A stretch of 64,000 nucleotides of DNA from Cladorrhinum sp. PSN259. Its lineage: Eukaryota; Ascomycota; Sordariomycetes; Sordariales; Podosporaceae. Shown piece by piece: positions 1 to 9,544 of the stretch (position 1 is its first letter; the number at the start of each line of letters is the position of its first letter). The position numbers and the translations under genes are program-made. The notes under the pieces are model-generated. The model did no database searches. It was not told the DNA's origin and worked only from the letters and a program-made list of their open reading frames with translations. The stretch is from NCBI GenBank assembly GCA_033725935.1, contig MU867062.1, positions 434,001-498,000 of the forward strand. Reading direction: 5' to 3'.

Positions 1-102
1 ATATATCTCGCAGTTGATCATTTAACTCTTTATCTTTTTTCTATCGCTGGGAAAATTCATTTCTTCCATGCTCATGTAAAACAGTAGGGCTTCTATCAAC
101 AG
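1..102. other. 3' flank of vps72 at the window edge
   Basis: AT-rich stretch downstream of the vps72 stop codon. No coding signal is visible; it probably holds the 3' UTR. Confidence 0.5.
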
Positions 103-2658
103 TTAGACCTTTGCAGCTTCAGGAGCAGTCGGTGTCACTGCGGGTGTTGATAACGGGGCTGGAGCTGGAGTCAGGGTTGAAGCTGGGCCTGGTGCTGTCG
201 CTGGCGCCGGCGCCGGCGCCGGCGTAGCGACCTCCTCCTTCTTCTCCTGCCCCTTTTCCGACTCTTCAACCTGAGGTGTATCTTCCGCAACGTCCTTCTC
301 AACAACGGGACTCTTTCCCTCTGGCTTCAGCTCTTCTGCCCCTTCAATCGGGACCGACTCTGGCTCAGGACGCCGCTCCACCGGCAACCCCTTGGACGCA
401 TCCTTGAACCTATCTGGGACACCGCGTGCCGTAAAATCTCCCCTACCGACATAGGCACCCAAGAGGCTACTCCACTTGTAGTCGCCACGATGTACTCGCT
501 GAATCTCACGATAGGCATAGCTGTTATAGTAAGGCAAACCCGTTTTGGGATCTCTGTACTTTGCCGGGTGGTTGGTAACGACGCACAATGGAGGTTGAGA
601 GGGTTCTATTAACCTATGTTAGTATTACACAGTGACTAGACTGGAAGTGGAAAACTCACTAGCTAGCCTGTTCATCTTTCTCCCAAACAAGATCTGTGTC
701 TGAACCTGCTTATCTTTGATGGCAGCCTCGTCGAAATTTTGGAGAATGATACAGCTTTTTGTAACCTTGCCTTCACGAAGAGGATCCGTAGTCGAAGGGG
801 GCGGTACAGTGGCAGAGTGGGGTTCCATCGGAGTGTCAGGTGGCTTCGTGTTCGGTGTTGGTGAGGCTTTACTTTGGGTCGGTTTCAATGGTGTAGCTGG
901 TGTAACAGGAGTCACAGGTGTAGCAGTTGGTAAGGGTGGTAGAGGCACAACAGTCTTTAGCGAGGGTGACGCAAGAGACGCTGTTAGCGCCATGTTTGTT
1001 GTTATCGGTGGTGGTTGCGGTTTTGTTGATGCCGCAAGAGTCGGTGTAGACGGTGGTAAAGAGAGGGGAGAGGGTGTGTGTGATGTATTCGGAAGAGCAA
1101 GAACATTGGACTTCACATTTGGTGGTGCAAATCCCAGCATGGGCATCTGGGCACCAAGCATAGGTGGTGTAATTCCTACTGGTGGTGCGAGAACAGGAGC
1201 AGCCAAAACTCCCGAGGTACTTGGTGGTCTCGTGTCTGCTGGCGGTGGAGGAATAGGCGGAGGGGCCATTGGTGCTGGGGAAGTCGTCGGTGGTGTTGAT
1301 GACGATGGTATTGGCGTAGGTGCTGCCGGTACAGGGGCTGGAGTGGGTACTGGAGCGGCGATAGGTATCGGCGCAGGTGCCAGCACAGGTGCTGGTGTGG
1401 CTGCCGCCGTAGGTATGGCTGTTGAAGCTGGGATCTCCTCAGGAACAACAGGTGGGTCTTGTTGGCCCTGGCCCGGAGCTGGTGGTGTAGAGAGAGTTGG
1501 AGTATTTGCATTTTCCATCTTGACCTCAGGCACCCCACCAACAGGCTTCTCATCAGACTTGACAGCTTCACCCCCTCCTGCAACTGGAGTAGCTGGAGGT
1601 ACTGGTGATCCTGGTGTCCCTGGCTCTCCATTCACGCCCGCCTCCTTCGCAGCCAAAATCGCGGCCGTCGACTGCTTCTTCTTTCTTGGTGCCTTGACCT
1701 CCATCGAAACCAGATTGCCCACATGATTACTCTGAGCTTCTGACAGCTCCTGAATACCGCTCCAGAACGTCACTACAGGCCCATCAAGCTTCCTGTTGTT
1801 TAGGGCAGCAATCTTCTTTAACCGCTCCTCTTCCCTTTGCTTCTCGGCCTCCTCCCAGCGATTCAAACTCTTCGAATTTCGCTTTTCAACGATAGCAGCT
1901 TCGGCCAACCGTTCCTCTTGGGTCATTGGTGGTTTCTTCGACGCCTCGAGCAGTTTCGCCTTCTTTTCCATCCTCTCAAGCTGTTTCTGTCGCCTGATCT
2001 CGTCGGTAACCATCTTCTGGTGAAGTTGCTGTTTGCTTATCCTGGTCGTCGATCGTTCCGAAGCGCGAGTGGGCAGGTCGGCCGGCGAGGGAAGCCAGCT
2101 CATTCTCTCCGATTTTTTCTTTGGTCTCGGTGGGCGCGGTGTAGCGGCGGTTGAACTCGGGCTCGCTGATCCTGCAGTCGTCCCTGGTTGTTCGATTCGC
2201 ACCTTTTTCCTGAATTTCGCCGGAATCACATCCTGAGCTTTGCGCTTCCGCTTATCTTTGTTTTGCCGCTCCAGCTCCTTTTCACCCTCATCTTCGTCGC
2301 CTGCATTTTCTTGGTCCTCGTCATCTGAGGATGAATCCATCTGCACGTCGGACGCGTCCTCTTTCGCCTCATCGGTAAATCCTGCATCGTCTTCGTCTTC
2401 GGCAAACAATAATTCGAGGTCAGAATCTTCGGCGGCGGGTTCCTCATTCGCAAGCATTGCTTTCATTCGATTTCCAGCCGTGGAGCGCTTCGCGCGCGAC
2501 GTGGCGAGCCATTCTATCTCTTTGCGTTCCCCGTCCGTGGGGGTGTCACCACCATTTCCAGCGCCATCAAGTTCGACATCACTACTGTCGCTGGTGTCGA
2601 TATCGGATAAATCATCAGGCGTTGGAATCTTTGTTGTATCGTCGCCGTCAGTAGCCAT
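103..2658 (-). CDS. vps72: Vps72/YL1 homologue, SWR1 chromatin-remodelling subunit
   Basis: Two exons, 2658-660 and 605-103, with a 54-nt intron (606-659, donor GTGAGT, branch TACTAAC, acceptor AATAG), give 833 residues. The N-terminal YL1 domain (about residues 50-160) has the ATSRAKRSTAGNRM motif, then acidic and basic tracts. The YL1 C-terminal domain straddles the junction: exon 1 ends ...LFGRKMNRLA and exon 2 resumes KPSQPPLCVVTNHPAKYRDP. In yeast, Vps72 (Swc2) binds H2A.Z-H2B and helps SWR1 deposit H2A.Z in nucleosomes. About 300 residues of Pro/Thr/Ala-rich low-complexity sequence separate the two domains, and another such tract ends the protein, so it is longer than most family members. 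It diverges from the cysteine synthase gene across 494 bp. The family call is firm; the role is by homology. Confidence 0.93.
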
Positions 2659-3152
2659 GGCGAAGGCTGGGTTTTAACCTAAAACTGTTTTCTTGTTGTC
2701 GTTTGTCTGTCGATAACACAAAACATAGGTTTAGACGTTCCGGGTAACAAAAATACAGTGGAACCGAGCCGTGCCGTTTCTTGCTGAACTGCCAATCGCC
2801 TGTTGATTGACAGGGATTAAAATCAGAACTTCTTTGACATCATCCATTTGGCCTGTCACAAGCAGCAGCTGGCGAGAACCCGCCACAAAGTTCCCCTGCA
2901 GACATTGAACCTTCCAGGCGGGTTTAGTGCTCGATTGCGCCATTAAGCCAACCCCACCATTACCCAGGTTCTAGGTTCCACGCGGGGCAATTATAGTAAT
3001 CGGTTGAAGTTCGACGGCGAGATCGGATCAGCTTTCTGGAAACCTAATAAGGTTCCTTCCATTCTTTCCGGAGGATTTAAATATTTTTGGGACCCAATTC
3101 TACCGGCGTTTCCTTCAGGAGCGCCACACCGTAACATATATCCGTCCAAAAA
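2659..3152. promoter_or_regulatory. Divergent promoter region, vps72 / cysteine synthase
   Basis: This 494 bp gap lies between two divergent start codons and must hold both promoters. I see no coding signal and no clear operator in it. Confidence 0.45.
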
Positions 3153-4286
3153 ATGTTCCGCCACGGCGCCCGTAACATTACGACCAGCGCCCGGCGCATG
3201 GCCGGCGCCGTCGCAGCTGCGGCCGAGCCCTCCCAGCACCTCATCTCCATCTCCAAAGCCCAAGGAATCTCCAAGGGCCTCACTGGCGCCATCGGCAACA
3301 CCCCCTTAATCCGGCTCAACCGTCTTTCCGAGCAAACAGGATGTGAAGTCCTCGGAAAAGCAGAGTTCATGAACCCCGGCGGATCAGTCAAGGACCGCGC
3401 GGCTCTTTACGTCGTAAAGGACGCCGAGGAGCGAGGTCTCCTTCGGCCCGGAGGTACCGTAGTGGAAGGGACGGCCGGCAACACCGGAATCGGTCTCGCA
3501 CACGTTTGCCGCAGCAAGGGGTACAAGCTCGTCATCTACATGCCCGACACGCAGTCCCAGGGCAAGATTGACCTACTTCGTCTGTTGGGAGCTGAGGTTT
3601 ACCCAGTCCCTGCTGTCGCTTTTGACAACCCGCAAAACTACAATCACCAGGCTAAGCGACACGCCGAGAGGCTGGATAATGCTGTGTGGACGAACCAGTT
3701 CGACAACACGGCAAACAGGAGAGCGCATATCGAAACTACCGGCCCGGAAATCTGGTACCAGACTGAGGGCAAGGTTGACGCATTCACTTGCGCTACTGGA
3801 ACGGGAGGAACTCTGGCAGGTATTACGCGCTACCTCAAGGAGAAGTCGAACGGCAAAGTCAAAAGCTTCTTGGCTGACCCGCCCGGAAGTGTTCTTCACT
3901 CATACATCACCTCGGGGGGCAAGCTGATCGACCGGACGGGATCAAGTATCACTGAGGGTATCGGCCAGGGCCGCATCACTGATAACTTGGGCCCCGACGT
4001 TGAGCTCCTGGATGGCTCGCTCAACATCAGTGACGAGAAGAGCATCGAGATGGTATACAGATGCCTCGACGAGGAAGGTCTCTACCTGGGCGCCAGCTCG
4101 GCATTGAACGTGGTGGCAGCCAAGGAGGTCGCTGAGAAGCTAGGCAAGGGCCACACGGTCGTGACGATCCTCTGCGATGGAGCGTACCGCTATGCCGACA
4201 GGTTATTCTCGAGGAAATGGGTCGAGACCAAGAACCTCCTGTCTGCCATCCCTGAACACCTTCAAAAATACATTGTCCTTCCATAG
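3153..4286 (+). CDS. cysB: Cysteine synthase (O-acetylserine sulfhydrylase), mitochondrial form
   Basis: Single-exon gene of 377 residues. It makes L-cysteine from O-acetylserine and sulfide using pyridoxal phosphate. After the family entry motif GAIGNTPLIRLNRLSE (residues 46-60), the PLP lysine is K80 in NPGGSVKDRA. The substrate loop is GTAGNTGIG (106-114) and the phosphate-binding glycine loop is ATGTGGTLAG (214-223). No C-terminal CBS pair is present, which argues against cystathionine beta-synthase. The first 30 or so residues (MFRHGARNITTSARRMAG...) are basic and Ser/Ala-rich, like a mitochondrial presequence. The first in-frame ATG was taken as the start. It converges with the next gene, leaving 154 bp between stops. 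The symbol follows the Aspergillus name; other fungi use other names. Confidence 0.93.
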   Translation: MFRHGARNITTSARRMAGAVAAAAEPSQHLISISKAQGISKGLTGAIGNTPLIRLNRLSEQTGCEVLGKAEFMNPGGSVKDRAALYVVKDAEERGLLRPGGTVVEGTAGNTGIGLAHVCRSKGYKLVIYMPDTQSQGKIDLLRLLGAEVYPVPAVAFDNPQNYNHQAKRHAERLDNAVWTNQFDNTANRRAHIETTGPEIWYQTEGKVDAFTCATGTGGTLAGITRYLKEKSNGKVKSFLADPPGSVLHSYITSGGKLIDRTGSSITEGIGQGRITDNLGPDVELLDGSLNISDEKSIEMVYRCLDEEGLYLGASSALNVVAAKEVAEKLGKGHTVVTILCDGAYRYADRLFSRKWVETKNLLSAIPEHLQKYIVLP

Positions 4287-4440
4287 CTGGCGTCTTTCTC
4301 TTCTTGCCTTGTTTTTTTTGTCTTCTAATATTGTTACAAGTATATATCCTTACATACATAAGGAACATGTAAATAGCCAAAAGTTTTGTGTTTATACATG
4401 CTCCTTAAAAGTATTATATCCCCGGATTTATTTGTTACTT

Positions 4441-5681
4441 TTATGCGGAAGCTTCCTCAGCTTCTGCCTCAACCTCGGCCTGCTCTGCCTCTGGGTTAAA
4501 TATCCAGTTGTACATTTTCTCTCCCCTTCCGCCCTGTTTCCTCTTTGGTGACTGAAGAGCATCTCTGACCTCAGCATCCACGGCGTCCGCTCTGTTTTGA
4601 AGCTGCATGGCGAGACCGCCGTCCACCACCTGGGCAGCCAGAGTCAATCCGTTGAGCACCGGCGAAATGTAGTAAAGGAAGTTGTTGCGATCCATGAGGT
4701 AGCGGAGCCTGTGTCTCTCGGTGTAAGCAGCCTCTGGGTAGAGGTCGAGCACACCCTGTCCCTCCTTCCAGAAGTGCATCAGCTCCTCGGCCAGTTTGGT
4801 AACCTTCCCGCTGACGTCCTTTCCACCTTGGTGGTGCACGGCCAATGCGGCTGCCATGTGCAGGCGTGCAGCGAGAACGAGAGGGTCTTGGTAGAAATGA
4901 TGCTTCTTGGTGCCCCTCTTGTCCTTATGAAGGTCCTCGTTGCTCTCAAGAAGAGAAATAATGTCCTGGGTCTGCTTGAGCGCATGCTCGGTCCGCCTCT
5001 TGTCAAATCCGCTGCGGATAGCGCGTGACTGGATAGCCACAAGTAACTCATTAATAATCTCGGAGCGGTTGAGCTTGAATCCTGTGCGCTTCACAGCCCT
5101 GACGCTGTTGATAATGACATCCAATCTGTCCGCCTCCAATGCCTTGCGAATCAACTTGTTGAAGGTGTATGGTTCGACATCTCGGTTGGCGTGCACCAAC
5201 CCCTCGAGGATCTTGGGGACGTTGTCGAGGTCTCCGCGTGTCTTCATGAGCTTGACTGCCTGTTGTAGCAATTCATGAGTTCTTGGGAGGGTCATCCTAT
5301 CGACATAGCGGAACTTGTGTACGACACCGTCGATTTCCATGGTAATGGGGTCATTCTGGAGGGATTGCTTATGTTTGGCGTTGTACATCTTTTTTTGCTG
5401 GTCGATTGGGAGGTACGAAGGCAATACTATTCTCATGTAGAGGGTATCGAGGATTTCTTGGAGCTCTCCGCCGGATGAGCCGCCAAAGGTAACGAGCTGG
5501 CCGGCTATTTTAGAGTGTCAGCAGAGGGGCATTCAATCGCAATTCACTAAGTGGTGATTGACATGCCTCTGAGCGCCGAAGACGCAGAAAGCCACCTCCT
5601 CTGGGCCTGGGCATGGTTCAACACCGTCCCCAACGTCCTTCCTCCAGCCCTGAGGGCACCTTGTTGTGCAGCGCCGAGCAT
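4441..5681 (-). CDS. Mitochondrial protein with PPR-like helical repeats, function unknown
   Basis: Proposed exons 5681-5567 and 5504-4441 give 392 residues. Exon 1 encodes a textbook presequence (starts MLGAAQQGALRAGGRTLG and holds RRWLSASSALR). The join that keeps frame uses a GC donor, AGAG|GCATGT, and acceptor AATAG, making a 62-nt intron with a CTGAC branch. No GT donor gives the right phase. Exon 2 starts GQLVTFGGSSGGELQEIL. The middle has helical pairs resembling pentatricopeptide repeats (VEPYTFNKLIRKALEADRL). The C-terminus is acidic (AEQAEVEAEAEEASA). It shares a 315 bp promoter region with the mitoribosomal bL19m gene, so a role in mitochondrial gene expression is a reasonable guess. 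I do not recognise the specific family. Confidence 0.72.
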
Positions 5682-5996
5682 GGCTGTGTGGTTGATTATT
5701 GGAGATTTTTAGAGGACGAGCGGCGCAACACCCACACAACCTTGAACACAATTGACGATCTCCAACTTCAAGAGCCGTTCGGAGAGGTGGGTGAGCTATA
5801 CCCGATCTGGTTGGCGGGATTAGAAAATTTTGTGGAGCCCTATGTCCTTCCATCCCCACCTGAGCTCGGTTTGACCAATAGCAGCTCGGAATTGCCCCGT
5901 CCCGGTTCGCATCCTGAACGTCGGTTCTTGAACACATCCCACCGTCGCCCTTCTTGCCCGCCAGGACGACGACAGCACTCCTCCTCTCCAGCCACA
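5682..5996. promoter_or_regulatory. Bidirectional promoter of two mitochondrial-protein genes
   Basis: 315 bp between divergent ATGs. It holds a CCAAT element near 5873 and no convincing coding sequence. Both products are predicted to be mitochondrial. Confidence 0.5.
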
Positions 5997-6778
5997 ATGA
6001 ATGTCGCCCCGCTAGTCCGACGGCCTCTTGGCTGTCTGAAGACGAGCCTGCACCAGGCAAGGCAACAAAAGCTCTTCACCAGGCAAATGGCGACGGCAGT
6101 AGAATCATCACCCTCTTCCCCTTCCTCAGGCCTTCCACCATTAAACTTCCGTACGATTCCTCTCTTCCCTTGCAGCCTTCACCTCAACTAACACCCCTAA
6201 TAGACAAAGTAGTAGACCGCCGCACCCACAAACTCCGCACCGCCTTCGCCGTCTACCCCTCAACCATCGCAGCAGCCACCAAGATCTCCCCTCCAATCCC
6301 AAACCCAATGCCCACCATCGACGAGATGCAAATCAAGCGCATGGACCCCACGGGAGCCCGAACAGCCCTCTTCGCCAAGACGAGAGACGCAGCCCGCGTG
6401 GGTGACGTGCTGATGGTAACCCACCGTCGCGGAGGTGAACCTTTCGCCGGAGTGTGCCTATCCATCCGCAGGCAAGGAATCGACACCGCGATCTTGCTTC
6501 GTAATCACTTGGGGAAAGTGGGAGTAGAGATGTGGTTCAAGATATACAACAAGAACGTGGCGGGCATCGAGATCGTCAAGCGCAGGAAGAAGAGAGCTAG
6601 ACGTGCTAGATTGACGTACATGCGCAAGCCCAAGCACGATATGGGCTCCGTTGAAGACTTGGTGTTCGCTTGGAAGAAGGCTAGAAGGGTGTATGCTACT
6701 GGTAAGGGCGGTGCGGCTAAGGCGGGGGCAAAGGGCGCAAAGGGTGCAAAGGGTAAGGTGGCTGCGAAGAAGAAATGA
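5997..6778 (+). CDS. img1: Mitochondrial large-subunit ribosomal protein bL19m
   Basis: Two exons, 5997-6150 and 6204-6778, with a 53-nt intron (C|GTACGA donor, CTAAC branch, AATAG acceptor) give 242 residues. Exon 1 encodes a basic presequence (LVRRPLGCLKTSLHQARQQK). The bacterial L19 fold spans roughly residues 100-205: GDVLMVTHRRGGEPFAGVC, then SIRRQGIDTAILLRNHLGKVG and the basic strand VKRRKKRARRARLTYMR. The C-terminus is a Lys/Ala/Gly tail built from GAKGAKGAKGK repeats, longer than in bacterial L19. L19 sits at the subunit interface of the ribosome, here in the mitochondrial matrix. The symbol follows the yeast name for this subunit. Confidence 0.9.
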
Positions 6779-9544
6779 AGTAACCTAGTGAGGGAAAGAG
6801 TGAAGCGGTGTTGGTATGATGAAGTTATGCAGAGAAGAGTTTGGTAAGGGTGCTGAGATAAATACCCTGCCGTGTATATCATGTAACTGAAAACTGAGAG
6901 GATAAATAAAAAAACGGGCAAGCATACACACATCCTCGAGGTGTTGGAAGGCATGATTTTCTAGTATGTCTCTTCCATTATTGGTGTAAACCATCGATAT
7001 GTAACAATAACTTGGAATATCGATTTCGCTTTGCTGGGCCGGTAAACTACTGGCGAAAAACTAAATACAGCAACCGCGGTATACCGTTTAACGCACTTCT
7101 AGGCTCGTCCCTTGCTTTTCTTTTCTTTATCCAAAGCACTTGCCTGCTTCTGTTTCAAATGTCTCGAGATTCTCGTCTCTCCATCCCATATAACCAGCAG
7201 CGAAGTATAAAACTTGGGCCTGTACTCTTCTCGCTTTGGCACTTGAATTTTCTTGCAGTTCTCCCATAGGCATTTGACAAGTTTCTGTCCGTCCCTATTA
7301 TAGAAAGTGCCGTCCTCCGTCTTCCCTGGGAGGTTGTAAAGCAGGGCGTCAAGGACCCGGCAGGTCTTGCGGAACCTAGAAGGCTCTTACCACACATGAT
7401 TTGTTTGCAGCTCCCTTCACGAGCATGATGGCGACTGTGATATTAAAATTTTGACAAATACGAGTGTTACTATTTTCTAATTTGGGTGTTTATTTGTTCG
7501 GGTCTTCACGGTTTCCAAGGCCATCATCAGCTCCCAAATTAGTTCGACGAGGGACCTGCCCTCCATTGCTATTGCCTTTTGGAGAGCATCAGAGTCAAAA
7601 AGTTCTTGCTTGCCTCTTTTGCCTCGCTGTAGTCTCATCGGTGACGGGAATCCGACATCACCCGCATTTACTAGAGGAAGCTCTGGAGGCGGATTCACAA
7701 ACCCGGGAATGGCGTTTTGGTGCCAGTGCTGTGTAACATGGACTGCACCAATGGCAGCCTGACATGTTAATCTGATCCTGAGGGCTGTAGTTTATCTAGG
7801 CACTGCCCCAGCTGCGAATAGGGGTTGAAACATCAGATCTGTGCATCATCTGCGCCGCTTGTTGAGAGAAAGCTTGTTGGCCTGTGTTACCCCAACGGCA
7901 ACAACTGCCCAAATGACCAAAGGGGATAATTCGCTCATTTATGGACTCTATTTCGGAATACACTAAGCTCGCAGCTTTCGTGTCAAGTCGTTATGTGTGA
8001 CGATAACACGGCATCTGGCCCCTCGTTGAACAAGACAAAATTCCCGAGACACTTGAGAGACCTTGCTCGAAGATAGCTACGCATGTAAAAAGCGGTGATC
8101 GATCATTTGATTCTGTGACCGACAGCAGAAGTTTCTTGCAGTCGAGAGTAAGTGACGACATCAATGATCGCCGCTATAGCTGTCGTCCGATAGGCCGGAT
8201 TGTGACGAATGCTGCGAGGCTTGGCTGCATGAAAACGCCTGCGCAGCGGCATGGATGCCGCCGCATCCAAGATCCGCAGGGTCTTCCTCTTGGCAGTTGA
8301 AACAAACGGCAAAGGCAAAAAGGCACAGACTGTAGACGGCAGTCGGTTTCTATAAGGGGAAGTTTTAGGGACTTCAAAGATCAAGACACTTTCAATTCCT
8401 CGGCCATAGACGGTTCGGCCCCTTTGTGTCTCTGATTTTGTGTTGAATATGATAAGGACGGAATCGCCGATTGCATTTCAAAAGTGGTGAACGAGGTCTG
8501 CATGGAAAGTATGGATATCCACTATGCACATCGCAATGATTGGCAATCCGTGTGCAAACCGGGAAACAAAGGAAATAATTCTGCATGGGAAATCGGTTGA
8601 AACACCTTCATTCCCGTCCACTGGATTTGTGGTTCGTCCTCCCATCTTTCTCGACGCCCCCACGTGTGCCGTGCTCCATGTCAAAGGGAGCCCCGGTGGA
8701 TCCTTCGAGCAGGGGTCGTGTTCTGGACCAGCAGTGACCAGCAGCAGTTTTCGCCAACAGTGGGCTTTTATGCGTTGGGCAAAGGCCCCCCCCCCCCCAG
8801 ATCTCACTTCCGGTCGTCTTCGTAATCTTGGCAACTCACAGTTGGGTCAAATCTGGATCAGTGCGCCGTTCTTGTCGTGGAGTTTATCGATTTTATCAAC
8901 GGACTGCTCAGCAAGAGGTTACGATAATCCGGCATCCCAAGTCTTTCATTTCTGGATTTTGTTTCCTCACCGCTCCTGCTCGATCATTTCAGGTTATCTA
9001 TAACCAACCGCAGCGGCCCAATTTGCTCACAGTTGCATATGTATTCTGCAATTGCTTACAGACGAGGGTATCACATCACCACTTAGTTCCCGAGGTCCTC
9101 CTGCAACTGCAACATCAAACTGCCAACTACCGCACCGGCCCTGCACTTTATAATACGCACCTGCTGCGGACCTACCGACGACTCAGATATTCCTCACTTC
9201 CATCGGACTGTCGGTTGTTTCTCGAACCTATCTGCTGTCAATCACGCTATTCCCAGCCGCCTGCTCTTCTTTCTCCTTCCCTTTCCGCAATCAAAGCCGT
9301 CACCGATCATGTCAGCTTTGAATCGCAACAGTGGTTGACTGCCTGCGCTTTGGAGGAAATCGAGCATTGCGAGGTGACGGCTACCTAGCCCCCCGGATTT
9401 CTATCCGCTGCGCTACTCTCTCTATACATCATCGACCTATAAACATCCCCACCATCATCATACCTTACTTACCCTTATTTGTCTAATTAACTACTTCGCG
9501 CCACCAACTCTCCGTTACATACAAAGACCGACGCCAACTCCACC
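6779..9544. other. 2.8 kb gene-free stretch upstream of trk-1
   Basis: No ORF here has convincing protein character or family motifs. A minus-strand ORF of about 73 codons at 7477-7698 is the most protein-like but has no recognisable domain. A run of 13 C lies at 8786-8798. The last kilobase is probably promoter and 5' leader of trk-1. Confidence 0.4.

Noticed and set aside
716..1726. 336-codon plus-strand ORF opposite vps72
   Set aside because: Gly/Val-rich antisense shadow of the proline-rich vps72 coding sequence.
3283..3292. CTGGCGCCAT, close to the sulfur regulator CYS-3 palindrome, near the cysteine synthase start
   Set aside because: It lies inside the coding sequence and is explained by codons for Thr-Gly-Ala-Ile. 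No matching site was seen in the 494 bp upstream.
7477..7698. Minus-strand ORF with a helix-like C-terminus
   Set aside because: Short, isolated and with no recognised domain or upstream exon. It is kept only as a note within the gene-free stretch.
8828..9388. 186-codon ORF in front of trk-1
   Set aside because: No ATG at its start, composition is odd, no family motif and no splice signals. It fits chance reading of a long leader.
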